A stretch of DNA of 64,000 nucleotides from Mycosphaerelloides madeirae. Its lineage: Eukaryota > Ascomycota > Dothideomycetes > Mycosphaerellales > Mycosphaerellaceae. Numbering within the stretch: the first letter of the stretch is position 1; each line of letters starts with the position of its first letter. Both the position numbers and the translations under genes were made by a program. This document shows positions 30,891 to 42,905 of the stretch, in pieces. Where the stretch lies: contig NHNV01000016.1 in NCBI GenBank assembly GCA_002785995.1, positions 248,001 to 312,000 on the forward strand, given 5' to 3'. Below the pieces are notes generated by a model. That model was not told where the DNA came from. It made no database searches and saw only the letters and a program-made list of their open reading frames with translations.

Positions 30891-33800
30891 TTAGTAAGGA
30901 ATGCCGTTCGTGAGCAGCTGGAAATAATCATACACAACCGTCGAATAGCTCCTCTCCGACACATGCACCAGCTTGCGCACAAACTCCGCTGCCTCTCTGT
31001 CCGACTTCTCCAGGACGAACCGCTCCTTGAAGTGCTGAATTGTCGTAGGCTTGAAGCACGGCAGACCAGAATCCAGCATAGTCTGCACGATATGCGCCAG
31101 CTGCTCGACATACTGTCGCGAAGCCAAGAAGGCTTTGATGCACAAGTCCTCAAACGTCTTGAAGTGTGGCGACTGCGGCGAGCCTCCCATGACAGCCACC
31201 ATCTCAGGCGTGAGTTTGAACGGCGCACGCTCGAATTTGACACCTCCAGGAGCAATGTCGAAACAAAATCCGAAGTCGATGTGCAGAATATGGCCAGCGT
31301 CGTCGACCATGATGTTGCCATTGTGTCGGTCTTTGAACTGGAGCAAGTAAGAGATGATTGAGTATGCTGCCATGCTTTTGATGAAGTTGCTCCGGGCCTC
31401 CTGGAAGCGGATAGAGTCTTCGTATCCGTACTTGGACACGAAGTATTCATAAAGTCCATTGACTGCTTCGCGGCCAAGCATGTCACGAGAGATGGAGTTC
31501 GGAAGAACATCGATGACACCACATCCGGGAGCGGTGGCAGTCACTCGGTACGGAAAGACGTAGACGTCGAGACCGACGTTGTTGAAGATTCCTCGGAAGG
31601 CCGCTATCATCTGCAGAGCGAGAACATCTTGACGACAGTCGTCTCCCACTTTGAAGATGGCTGACTGCCAGACCTCGTACGTCCTGCGCCTCTGCATGGC
31701 TTTCTCATTGGCCTCGTCCTCGCCGTCTTCCTTGCGGATGCGGAACGTGGCCATGAAAGGTGCTTTTGCGTGACTCTGCAGAGGCTTTCCGGACTTGCGG
31801 TCAATACCGATCACAACGCCATCTGGATTACTTGGGAGGTATACACCGACGTCGACTTGAATTTTGCGTAACTCTTCTTCGATTTTCTGCTTCTTCTCGG
31901 GCTTTGGTCGCTTGATGAAGGGCTTGAGAGTGCCAGATATTCCCGTTACCTTGCCAAAGAAATCGAACTCCCGCTCATAAAAGCTCTTGTCTTCAGGCAA
32001 GAAGCTTGCGATGAGTGCGTTCATGACCTTATCCAGCTGGGGCTTCATGGGATCTGGCTCCATGGATTCCTCATCTTTATATGCATTGGCCTTCATGTTC
32101 CAAATGATTTGGTGTGCAAACAGCTGCGAAAATGTGGCAGTTTCGATAATGTAGCGCTCGACGTATCCAAGAGCGTCGTAGCGAAGAGCCTGGACAATCT
32201 GCGGGACATAAAAGAAAGTCACATCCACAGAGTGGCTCTCCAGAGCACGAACCGCGTACTGAATTATCAATGGATGGTTGCCGTACGAGGGCATAAAGTA
32301 CGTGACCGCGGCCATGGGGTTGATTGGAGCCCAGAAAAGTAGGTATTTCAGCGGAGCTTTGACGTCCGCAGGTAGTTCAGATCCCAGAAGGACATACAAA
32401 GCATCTGGCTCGTGTATGGCTCGCTCAGGCTGCTGCAGCAACAGTCGTCGAACTTCGGAATTGATTCTTTGCGACTTTGGAAATCGTGTGGCAAGTTGTA
32501 CAGCGATGCAAGGGTCTTCGGCCCAAGCAGTCTTTAGCAGGGACGACAGTGCTGCCTCCTGTCCAGTCCCTTCATGGTGTCCGGGCAACAGAGCTTTCGG
32601 TTCATGGGCGAATGGCGTGGTCCAAACAGAGAGACGGCCGATCTCGTTGCTGATTAGAAGTGAGAGCAGCTCTTGTTTTGCCTGCAAGGAAGGAAGTGTC
32701 CTGGTGGCCTTGGATCCGATGCCGCCCAAGCTGCGCACCATGCTACCGATATCGTTGAGCAGCTTGATTTCGGCCTTGATCTGGAGCCTGTTGCTGCCAA
32801 AAGACCATCGTGGCGAGGTGCGGAACCAAGATAAACCTGCAGAGATGATTGCGTCTTTGAACCTCCACTGTTCGGCGTCTTCGAGACGCACCGAAAATCT
32901 CAGTATCTTCTGCGCAAGCAAAATGATCTGGAAGTGAACCTCTCGAGCTAATGGTTGGCTTACAGTGTTCTGTGTGGCCAGCAACGTAGTGCGCATGATG
33001 CGATAGTATACCCGCTCCACAGAGGGGGATGTCAGTCGCGAAGCACTGAAGTGACTGGACAGGAAATGGGTTAGACGGAGATGAGGCGCGATCAGGTTGT
33101 GGGTGATCTGCTCTCGTCGTTTGATGGCTTCCCAGCTTGATGGCGCGAACTCTTCTTTGACGTAGAAGGGATCGAGATGCAAGTAGTTGTCATTAAAGAA
33201 GCCCTTCTGACGGCGTACAGATGCTTCCCACCCTGTGGCGACTTCGACAAGAACACGAGACTCCAAACTCGGGTTTTCCTTGACAACGCCGAGCCACAGT
33301 GAAATGCCCAAGTTAATGGACTGCTTTGTGAAGATAATGAAGGGAATCGCAACGAGGTCCTGGATGAGAGCAACGTGGTCAAAGGCGCTTCGACTCAAGA
33401 TCCCGGCAGCGTTGCGGAGACTTTCCCGGATTTCAGCAAACGCAACACTCGAGCCATTTCGCAGGCGGAGCGCAAGTTGCCTGAGCTCAGCGGCTTCGTC
33501 TTGTACCGACGCTTCCGCATCTAGGAGCGCATCGTGAGATTTGCCACTATAGTCAACGACTGCCCACTCTTCGTCTACCTTGAATTGGCCATCCAGATGG
33601 CGGTATTCCTGTCGCGTGGTGTACTGGGCCACAAAATCGGAAGCCGTGTTAACGCTCACATTGCCCTGTCGATTGAGACTGGTCAGTCTCTGGTCACTGC
33701 TTGGGATCATTGAGCCCATTTCGACAGCGAACGAGCGCCCAAGAGCGATGTGGCCGTATGCGCCATCGTCCTCGTAATCTTCCAAATATGCTTGAAGGAG

Positions 33801-36783
33801 GCCTTTCACATCCAGGGGGGCAACGTCAATGGCTCTCGCCACCCAGGAACGACAATGCTGGTGGAAATTGGCGAGTGTGGTTTGGCGGAAACTCACGTCG
33901 TCCGAGAGCTCGACAGAGACATTGCCTTTCTCTGAGCTATAATGAGATTTCCAAGTGTACTCGTCAGTTTCCGTGTCGAGGCAGCTCTTCCACATGATAG
34001 AGAGCAATTCCAGGAGAGCAAACAGAGATGCTTTATGACATAAGGCGGACGGGATCTGGCTTACGATGCGGCCACTCATCGTGAGCGCAGCATTTTGGAC
34101 CTTGGCAATGCGATGGCAGCATCCTTCAAAGAGTGTCGCAAGCTGGAGGGCCACTTGGGGTGCTGCAAAATCCTGTCGTTGGCCGGACAAGGACTTTTCC
34201 AGATACCTCTCGACGCTGCGACTCGCAACTACGAGCATGCAGTTGCCCAGAGCGGTCGTCTTGACTTTGTTCTCTAAAAAGTAGGGCAACACCGCCGTGC
34301 AATCGCCGCCCCGCGCACGCAAGGTGGAAACCAGCAGTGCAGCATTCAAAAAGTTGCACTCTTGATAGCTCAGACTTCGAATGTCAGATTCACAGTGCGG
34401 CAAGGCTGCGATGAGAGACTGTTTTCGCTGGACCAAGGCCTGTGGTCCCGCACCACGTCGCAGAATTGGGTTCAGGTCAATGCTGCTTTCGGGCATGTCG
34501 ACCCGTGCTTCATCGACAAGCGGAAGGCTGTACAGAGCCATCGTTTGTAAGTCCTCAACATACTCCTCTGTCGCGGGTGAAGACAAGGTGAAGCCGTGTA
34601 CAACGATATTGAACCAGGCGTCTCGACCAAGACTTCTCAACTCGTCCTCGTCTTCAATTGCCGGCTCTCGCGCCGGATCCTTGGACACCAAAACGGCCAT
34701 GGGATGGAACAATTGAGCAATAGTCTTGGAAGCAAGAGCGACGTCCACAGTTCCATCGCCGGTAGTGTCGCCACTACTGACGCAGAATGCCAGCAAATGT
34801 GTGAGATAGATCTCGAAGAAGGGTGAGTCCATTCTGATCCAGCTGGCCAGTCGGGTGCGCGCTTCATTGACAGCAGCCGTGATCAGAGAGTTGTTATTCA
34901 CAAGTGCGTCGCTGCCCACTCGAGCGTAGAGTCTCAGAAGTGATTTTAGTTCATTGGCACCACCACACAGGCCAAGAGCTGATATCTCAACAATGATTTT
35001 CGCATCGACTGCGGGATTGATTCGACCAATTTTCTGGACCAACATTGATATCACCAATGCCGTCATCTGCGTCTCGCTACGAGCAACCGCAATGGCAACA
35101 ATGGCTTGGACGACTGTTCCGTAGGTATTGGCTGTGTCTTCGTCGTCGCCATTGCTAAGTACGAGCGAGATGGCACTTCCAACTGGCTGCTGTGCTGAGA
35201 AAGACTGATTGCGATCTTTGCTGCTCAGAGCGCCGTCCAGAAACACGGATTTATCGTTAGGCTGAGCATCAGAACTAGTGCTCAACACATTCCCGAGGTT
35301 ATAGAGAGTGCTGATCACAACGTCCTGCGAAAGATGTTTCAAGACCCTAGCCAGACATTCACTTGCCACATTGGCGGTCGCTGGTGACATTTTGCCTTGC
35401 ACAAGCAGGCGTGGTAGCGATCGTGTCAGGTCCGATGCCACAGATCCAGACAATCGCGCAAGAATTGTCATGCACTTCAGCACGGTCTGTGCCAAGTCCT
35501 CGTCAACCATTTGAGAGACATCAGAGGTGACAGTGTCGAGCCAGCCCTTCAGTACATCGGCATGTAAAGCGTCGGCGTTGGCATTGGCACCCTGCTCGTC
35601 CAGAATGCAGCAGACCAAAAAGCTCCGTAATGCACTGGCCTTGACTTCGCGCGCCAGGCGCTGTTTCCAGATGGATCCTAGTTTCAGGTAGTCGGCATCT
35701 GCCTCCAGGAACTTCATTTCGCTTGATATTATGTCTGTAAGACTGCCCACATGGCCCTCAGAAGCATGCGCGTTTGCCCTGAGCAATCTGAGATTTTGTT
35801 GCATCAAGCTGTTCAGAAGAACAGTGCCTCGCAGTGACTCTTGGAAAGGGAGCAGTGAAAGGATGCTCTCTTCGACGATGCTCATAAATGCCTGTTGGAG
35901 CACCATGGCCCCCAGTGGCTGGCCCTTGATTGTGTAATGTCGAATCCATCTTCTCCACTGCTTGACGGTGCCAGACGCAATTCCGGTGTTACGTATAGCA
36001 GAGAGTGCACCCTCCAGCGATACCATGAATGATTCCGAGAGTATTCGGCGAATCTGGGGTAAGAGCGATGTTCGCTGCTCGGGGGACCAGACCTGCACAT
36101 ACTTGGCGATTCCGTGGAAGAACCCGAGCAGGGACACGGTCAGCTGGATAGCACGCAGGGTCCGGTCATCGATGTCCAACTGAAGCTTGCCGTCTTCAAG
36201 AGACGTGAGCCAGGCGGCCTTGTCCGCACTTGCCGTGAACTCCTCAATGGTGTTTTCTATGCAAGCCCAGGCCTCCGCTCTTAGAGATGGATGGTTCAAG
36301 CCAAGCGACAGAACAGCGGTCGTCAAGTCGTAGGCTAGCGTCTCCCATGGAGGGAGATACTGGTGCACGGGAGTCTGCGCGAAGACCTGCCTGTGGGCCT
36401 CTGAAGCATAGGGCGCCAGCTGTCGCAACAGCGCGTCCGCGTCTTTTGTAGTCTGTACCAATGGCGCCGCTCTGCACAATGCTACTAGGACCTCAAGCTC
36501 CCTTACGCTCATGGGCACCGAGGAGGTTGGGCGGCGCTGCTCCTCGGGTCCGTCGATTTCTCCTTCCTGGGCGATATGAGGCCGGCCCAGATTGCACAGT
36601 TTCTTGATATCGCAGTCGTCGTCGAGGGTCGCGGCGCTCTGGGCGGACAGCGCAGCAAGCTTGTTGAGGGCATCGCGGCGCGTTGCGCGCGTGGTGCTGT
36701 AGATGTCAGTCAGCATGAGGCCGGAGTCGGGGTTTTGGTAGTGGTTGTCGTTCAGGGGACAACGGGAGAACGTACAAACTCAT
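30891..36783 (-). CDS. STT4: Phosphatidylinositol 4-kinase STT4 (PI4K III alpha)
   Basis: Two exons, complement of 30891-36696 and 36776-36783; 1937 residues. The first exon is only eight bases (ATG AGT TT), followed by a 79-bp intron with strong signals (GTACGT, branch GCTGAC, CTACAG); without it the frame opens at an internal ATG (36716) that lies inside the intron. The long N-terminal helical solenoid ends in the PIK helical domain and the lipid-kinase catalytic domain, with the catalytic loop DRHNGN (1792-1797), the metal-binding HIDFG (1808-1812) and the C terminus YDYFQLLTNGIPY typical of PI4K. Stt4 makes PI4P at the plasma membrane with partners Ypp1 and Efr3, supporting Rho1/Pkc1 cell-wall signalling and actin. 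Shares a divergent promoter (261 bp) with the PinX1-like gene. Confidence 0.97.
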
Positions 36784-37044
36784 CGTCAATTGCATGTGCC
36801 AGACAGATGATGTACCTTCGTAGCTTGCCGTGCTTGCATCTACTGTCGAGGCATCCTGGCGAATAGCTCTGGCACATGCAGAATGACATGCTCGGCTCGT
36901 GGTCAATCCTGGGGGTTGATCAAATAAAGCCATCAATATTTTATGAGCGCCAATCGGAATTTTCCGGGCGCAGGGCAAAGTTTCCACACGTCGAAGCATC
37001 GTATTTTCCACATTCACCTTCTAAACCCACATCGTACCGTAGCC

Positions 37045-38154
37045 ATGGGTCTCTCTGGGGTCAAGAAGTGAGTCTGCTGATGGCATTCCCTAAGTTCTAT
37101 TATACTCACGCCCGACAGGCGCTCCAAGCTATCGCAAGATCCGAACAACACGACATGGGCCAGATCAACCGCCAATTTCGGCCACAGGATGTTGTCCAAG
37201 CAAGGATGGAAAGAGGGCGACTTTCTTGGCGCGGAGAACGCAAACCACAGCGAGCACTACACGGCTGCCAATGCCTCCCATGTCCGGGTCATGTTGCGAG
37301 AGGACAATCTGGGTATCGGAGCGAAAGTCGGCAAGGGCAACGCAGAGACATTTGGTCTGAGCATGTTCTCTGGTCTCCTGGGACGACTCAACGGGAAGAG
37401 TGATGGTGAAGTGCAGAAGCAACAAAGTGTGGTCAGAGATGCCGAGCTGCGGGCTTACGCGGGACAAAAGCATGGGTTCATGAATTTTGTGAGCGGTGGG
37501 CTCCTCGTTGGTGACAAGATCCAGCCTAAGACTGCCGAGAATGCCGCAAAAGCAGACTCAGGGGTTGGGAAAGGACGAAAGAGGAAAGTCGACGAACTTG
37601 CGGACGACGGCTTTGATGAGACGAACGCTCAGCTGGCAAAGAGGAGTAAGAGCAGCCAGCTCTCTCAGGACGCTTCGAAACCAGAGAACAGGAAATCGAA
37701 AGCCATGATTACGACAGCCGAGGAGCAAGCATTCGCACATGAAGAGTCTTGCAGTGAAGAATCACCAGACGCGGACTCTCGAGACAAGAGCAAGGCTAAA
37801 GCGCGGAAAAAGCGACGAAAGTCTGAGGTGGAGACCAACCCATCAAAGTCGGCTGCGAAAGAAGGGAAGTCACGGTTGAAGGTCAAGAAGCATGCGCAGA
37901 AAGAGGAGCGTCGGAAACGAAAAGAAGAGAAGCGTAGGAAGCGGGAAGCCAAAACAAATGCGGACATGACAGGCGCTCAGCAGGCGTCCACAGCAGCGAG
38001 CGAGAGTGAAGGAACGGCCACCCCGCCTATCCAGCAGGCATATTTCGGCCGTCAAGCACTGCGACAGCGATACATTCATCAGAAACGCATGGCGTCGATG
38101 GATCCTCAAGCGCTGAAAGAGATATTCATGCTGCAGACGAAAGCAACTGCTTAA
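37045..38154 (+). CDS. PXR1: G-patch protein PinX1/Gno1-like
   Basis: Two exons, 37045-37067 and 37119-38154, 352 residues. The 23-base first exon supplies MGLSGVKK; the 51-bp intron has GTGAGT...GACAG ends. Spliced, the protein opens MGLSGVKKRSKLSQDPNNTT and WARSTANFGHRMLSKQGW, the conserved PinX1/Pxr1 start that runs into the G-patch (glycines in FGHRMLSKQGW and GDFLGAENANH). A basic C-terminal tail rich in KKRRK and KEEKRRKREA blocks serves as a nucleolar localisation or RNA-binding region. Pxr1/Gno1 activates the DEAH helicase Prp43 in pre-rRNA and snoRNA maturation, and can restrain telomerase. Family length about 270-350, as here. Confidence 0.93.
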
Positions 38155-38604
38155 TAGAGACGACCCACGATAATACTCGCAATGCAGAGAGTGATGCTTG
38201 GAGATGAGAACGAACAATTTGATCAGTCTTGGCTTCCTTGATATGGCTCTGGGCCGATACCAGCTACTCCAGTTGTCTTGCCTACTTTTGCGACTCTACC
38301 AGGTAAGTGACTTCGATAAGCTTACTCAAGAGCTAGAGTCAGAAACACCGTCTCACACAGGCTTGGCCGACGCCGAGCCGGATTGCGCCTATCTAGCTTA
38401 TCGAGGTTACAATCAAGATGCCAAGTAATCTTGTCACTCTTTGAGCGATCAAATATCTGGTTTTCAACGAGAAACACTAAGATGATAGGCGAGAGAACAT
38501 GAGCCTCGAAGCTCTCAGCTTACCGTCCCCTTCATTTCACATTCTTTTCTTGTTATTCCTGCTTGACTCCGCCGCGCTCTGAATTCCCACTGTTCAAAAG
38601 CCAA
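38155..38604. other. Intergenic, MFS transporter upstream region
   Basis: 450 bp with no supported gene. A short frame at 38198-38428 has no domain. T-rich CATTCTTTTCTTGTTATTCC sequence near 38540-38560 is typical pyrimidine-rich leader close to the transporter start. Confidence 0.4.
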
Positions 38605-40513
38605 ATGCTCGCCATGGAGGACGAGAGATCTCTACCGCCGGGAACAGTTCGCCTGATCGACATTGATGGGAACTCCAAAGACAAGCATGCTGGGGGCTCA
38701 GAAAGAGACGTGGTTTTACATCCGAAGCCGTCTGAAGATCCTGAGGATCCTCTGTAGGTTGCCATAGTAGAGCGACCTAATGTTGAGAACGCGCTGATTC
38801 CAATCCTGAAAGCAACTGGACCTTCAAACGAAAACTCCTCGCGACTTCTTGTGTTCTGATCTACACGCTCATGATCGCCATCCCATCCGGCACGGTCTAC
38901 TCCGTTGTCAAGCCTATTGAGAAAGCCACCGGCTTACATCTCAACGATCTGAATACTGGAACGGGAGTGATGTTCTTGGCATATGGTTGGGCTTGTATTT
39001 TCTGGCAACCCCTGGCCTTGCAATATGGCAAGAGACCCGCGTATCTGATCAGCATGGTGACGAGCATCATTATCATGGGAACTGCGCCCCTGTGTACAAA
39101 ACGGAGCACGTATCTTTTGAATAAGGTGCTGCAAGGATTCTTTGGCGCGCCTGTGGAAGCCTTGTGCGAAATATCGATTACGGATATCGTGAGTCTTCAT
39201 AGTATCCGGGATATCGGCGGGACTGACGTGCTGCAGTGGTTTGCACACGAACGGCCGAAGTACCTCGCATGGTACGGACTCGCGTTGTCAATCACAGGCA
39301 AACTTGCTCCAATGCTGGCTGGCTTCATTAATGACGGCCAAGACTGGAGATGGGTTCTTTGGTGGACTGCGATCTGGATTGGAATAGCATTCATATACTG
39401 CTTCTTCTTGATGGAAGGTTTGTGCTTCTCTTTGAGGAATCCTTGAAGGAATGCAGCTGACAGCCTGGTAGAGACCAATTACGACCGTAAAATCTCTCCA
39501 TTCCACGCCGCTGCGTCGGAGTTTGCACCCACGCCTGAGACCGCGTCCAATGAGATCGCTCCGACAGAGCGGGGAGAGAAGTCGAAGGAGCACTTCTGCA
39601 CGATTTCTACTCCTCCGGACATTGAGAATGGAGTCACTCTTTACAGTCGAAAGAGCTATTGGCAGAAACTTGGAGTTATCGACAAGAAGCGTCCGAATCG
39701 CATGCTAGACATCTTCGTTGGCCCTTTCAAAGGCTTCACATACCCAGTCATCGTCTATGCAGGTCTGATGTACGGCGCGAATGCACTCGTCTGGTCTGGT
39801 GTCCAGAACGCCACGACAGGAACGGTGTATACGACGAAATACGGCTTCTCGACTTCTGGAGTCGCAGCCGCATACGTTTCAGGTATTATTGGAGGACTCA
39901 TCGGGTACGTTACACCTCCTACTTTTTGATGCTTGATCTGACCATCTGCAGAGCGTACTACTGTGGCAAGATGGGCCGAATTCTCACCATCAAACTCGCC
40001 CGGCGAAATAACGGCATCTCGGAGCCAGAACACACTCTTTATATGTTCATCGCTTCAATGATACTGGTACCTTTTGCCATGCTGCTCTACGGACTCGGCG
40101 TCACCTACCACATCCACTGGTTTGCGCTTGTATTCTCTCAAGGAGCTCTCGCGGTCTCGAACTCTCTGTGCGTAGCTGGAGCGTTGGGATATGCCATCAG
40201 CAGCTACCATGCGTTGAGCGGCGATATGGTCACGACTTGTATATTGATCAGAAATACGCTGAGCTTCGCTATCAACTATGGGTACGTTGAGCGAGATATT
40301 CCGGTTGCAATCCGCTAATCATTCAACAGGATTACACCTTGGCTGAACGCTCTAGGCTACCGAAACACTTTCATCATGGTGGCTGTCATCGGGTTCTTCT
40401 GGAATGCTTCGCTGTTCGTGATGGTTCGGATTGGTCCTTCACTGAGGAAACGCAGCGCCGAGCAATATTGGAAAGATGTCGCCAAGGCTAGAGCGAAAGG
40501 TTTAGGGCACTGA
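38605..40513 (+). CDS. Major facilitator superfamily transporter
   Basis: Six exons: 38605-38753, 38813-39188, 39237-39417, 39472-39904, 39952-40281 and 40330-40513; 550 residues. All five introns are 47-59 bp with GT...AG ends and keep frame; the donor GTACGT is used twice. The N terminus is hydrophilic (MLAMEDERSLPPGTVRLIDI) up to EDPLNWTFKRKLLATSCV, the usual entry to helix 1 of fungal DHA1-type drug/toxin transporters. About 12 membrane helices follow, with a cytosolic loop after TNYDRK carrying a predicted hydrophilic segment of about 70 residues. A second start at MEDERS (38614) is possible. Substrate unknown. It lies 388 bp upstream of, and in the same direction as, a cytochrome P450 gene. 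Confidence 0.9.
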
Positions 40514-40901
40514 GGTCAACAGTGATGTGAGTCCAACGAATTTAGGGCACACTGAACACCAATTTCGGGGCGAATTCGAGTGCAGCATCGACGACCACAT
40601 AACAATGCCGTTCCTGCCACTTGATATTGACCCCAGAACAGGGTCTTCTTTAAAGGGTTCAACGCTCTTAATGGTATGTTCGCTCCCGTACCTGCACCAG
40701 CGTGTCCTTCGAAAGATGCAATTGGTCAAACTCCGAGGTCCCCATCTTGCCTCCATGGGGCAACTGAATCCTTCAGCCCCATCCACCGTGTCTTCAACGC
40801 CATGCCCCAAGGCACCAGCAAAACAGCAAAACATAAATCGATTGAAAGCCTCCTTTACGTCTGGCCATGTACCACCGACCATTACGGATACAGCACCAAC
40901 A
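40514..40901. other. Intergenic between transporter and P450 genes
   Basis: 388 bp. The P450 frame stays open back to 40527, but the extra 125 codons lack hydrophobic or conserved segments and the membrane anchor begins only after ATG 40902. I treat the region as promoter and 5' leader of the P450 gene. Confidence 0.4.
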
Positions 40902-42628
40902 ATGTCCTCAGCAAAGGGAAAGACCTTCGTCTTAAGCGTCGCAATCATACCTACAGTCGCCGCAGCCTTCATCTATTTCGTCTACCCACCCAGACTCACC
41001 CTCACTATAACCCTCCTCCTCCTCCTCCCCTCATTCTATATCTACATCCAATACGTTAGACTTTTCACTCTTCCCTACTTCACCAGTCCCCTGCGCCACC
41101 TCCCACAGCCCCCCGGTGAAAAGTTCCTCACCGGCCATTGGCTGTTCAACTTCGTCAAACCGCGCGGCGAGCCCTACAAAGAATGGATAGATACCGTCCC
41201 CAACGACGGCCTCATTTTCTTCCGCGGCCCACTTCATGGGTTTCCCACTCTCCTCCTCACGACCCCGGAAGCGCTGCATGAATTCCTCGTCACCAATGCG
41301 TACGACTATGCGAAACTCGCTGCTGACCGCTGGCTTCTGGAAAGAATGATTGGAAGGGGATTGATTGTTTCTGAAGGACAAGAACATCGATTGCAAAGGA
41401 AAAGTGTCACGCCGGCGTTCTCGGGAAAACATATCAATGAGCTTGTGCCGCTGTTCTGGTCCAAAGCGAAAGAATTCGCAGATGTCATCGCTAATCAATT
41501 GGATCATGTGCCTACTGAGAAAAGTCGCACGGGAGTCGTGGAGATTAATCAATGGGCATCGCGAGTCACGCTGGATATCATCGGTCTGGCTTGTGTCGGG
41601 AGGGATTTCAGCTCGCTATACAATTCCGACGACGAGATTGCGCAGCAGTACGAGAAGATGTTGCCTAAGGATCCGGGGAATATCGTCGTCTTCGCATTGA
41701 TGAGTTCGCTCCTGCCGGATATCGTGGCGAGATGGCAGCCTTTCAACGAGCGAGTTCGTGAAGCTACCGATGGAGCATACCAATTGAGAAAGCTCTGCAG
41801 GAGACGTGAGTCTTCATCTACACCAAGAGGAAACCCATAAAACCGAGCTAATCTACATCTCACAGTAATCGCCATCAAACGCGCAGACATGCAATCCGAA
41901 TCCCAAAAACACATCGACATCCTCTCAGTCCTCATGCGTTCCAACCAATTCACCGATGAAGGCCTCGTCTCCCAACTCCTTACTTTCCTCGCCGCCGGGT
42001 AAACCTCGCCCTTCCCTCCCCTTCCATCACTCGGGCCAGCTAACCCCATCCTAGCCACGAAACAACCTCCGGCTCCCTTACCTGGACCCTCTGGCTCCTC
42101 GCCATAAACCCCAGCATTCAGCGTACCCTGCGCTCCGAACTCCTCACCATCACCCCTAACACCCAAATGACAGCCTCAGATTTAGAAAATCTCCCGTACC
42201 TCAACGCCGTCATAAGCGAACAATTACGCCTCTACCCCAACGTTCCCATGACAGGTCGCGTAGCGAAAAAGGACTCTACTCTCGTCGGTCAGTTCGTGCC
42301 GAAGGGTACCGTCATCCTCTCGAGTCCCTGGGCAATCCACCGCTCCCGCACCTTCTGGGGCGCAGACGCCGAGTCCTTCAAACCCTCACGCTGGCTCTCC
42401 ACCACCAGCATCAATCCCAAAGGCCCAATGAGTTCAATGACCTTCCTTCACGGTCCTCGGAGCTGCATTGGCCAGGCTTTCTCTAGAGCGGAATTGAAAT
42501 GTCTAGTCGCAGCGATGATTCTGAAATTTGATGTGCAAATGGCAGATCCGAGTGAGAAAGTGGAGCCGGGAGGGATTATTGCTATTAAGCCGGTAAATGG
42601 AATGAATTTGAGGCTGAGGGAGCTGTGA
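40902..42628 (+). CDS. Cytochrome P450 monooxygenase
   Basis: Three exons, 40902-41805, 41866-41998 and 42055-42628 (introns 60 and 56 bp, GTGAGT and GTAAAC donors), 536 residues. An N-terminal double hydrophobic segment (FVLSVAIIPTVAAAFIYFVY, LTLTITLLLLLPSFYIYI) anchors it in the ER membrane. Motifs in order: helix C WLLERMIGRGL, helix I AGHETTS (345-351) with the oxygen-activating threonine, ExxR EQLR (401-404), and the haem loop FLHGPRSCIG (476-485) with cysteine ligand C483. The CYP family is not certain; the sequence is of the CYP4/CYP52-like general type found in fungal xenobiotic and secondary-metabolite pathways. Neighbouring transporter suggests possible joint work on an exported small molecule. 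Confidence 0.92.
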
Positions 42629-42905
42629 GGTTGGACAGGTTGAGAGATCTACCGGGGTTGGTTTTGGGTTGTATAAAATAATTGTACCCTTTTCTTCCTT
42701 CCATTGGCTAGGGTCGCTCGAACGCGTATCGTCGCGAGACGCCGCACAAAACGCCTCTAAAAAGAAACCTTTCGCGTTTGAAAAGCAATCGTCCAACGCC
42801 CTCATCATGGGCAGTGGTACCCAGCATGCTGTAACGCTCGTTTTCCATGCATGCATGCCAAGCCTGTTGTTGAAGCCAAGCGCATCTATCATCTATTCGC
42901 GTCCT

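Noticed and set aside
30429..31361. 310-codon plus-strand frame
   Set aside because: Runs antisense into the strongly conserved kinase domain of STT4; a shadow.
40527..40901. N-terminal extension of the P450 frame
   Set aside because: Open but lacks ATG at its beginning and any conserved segment; the membrane anchor follows ATG 40902.
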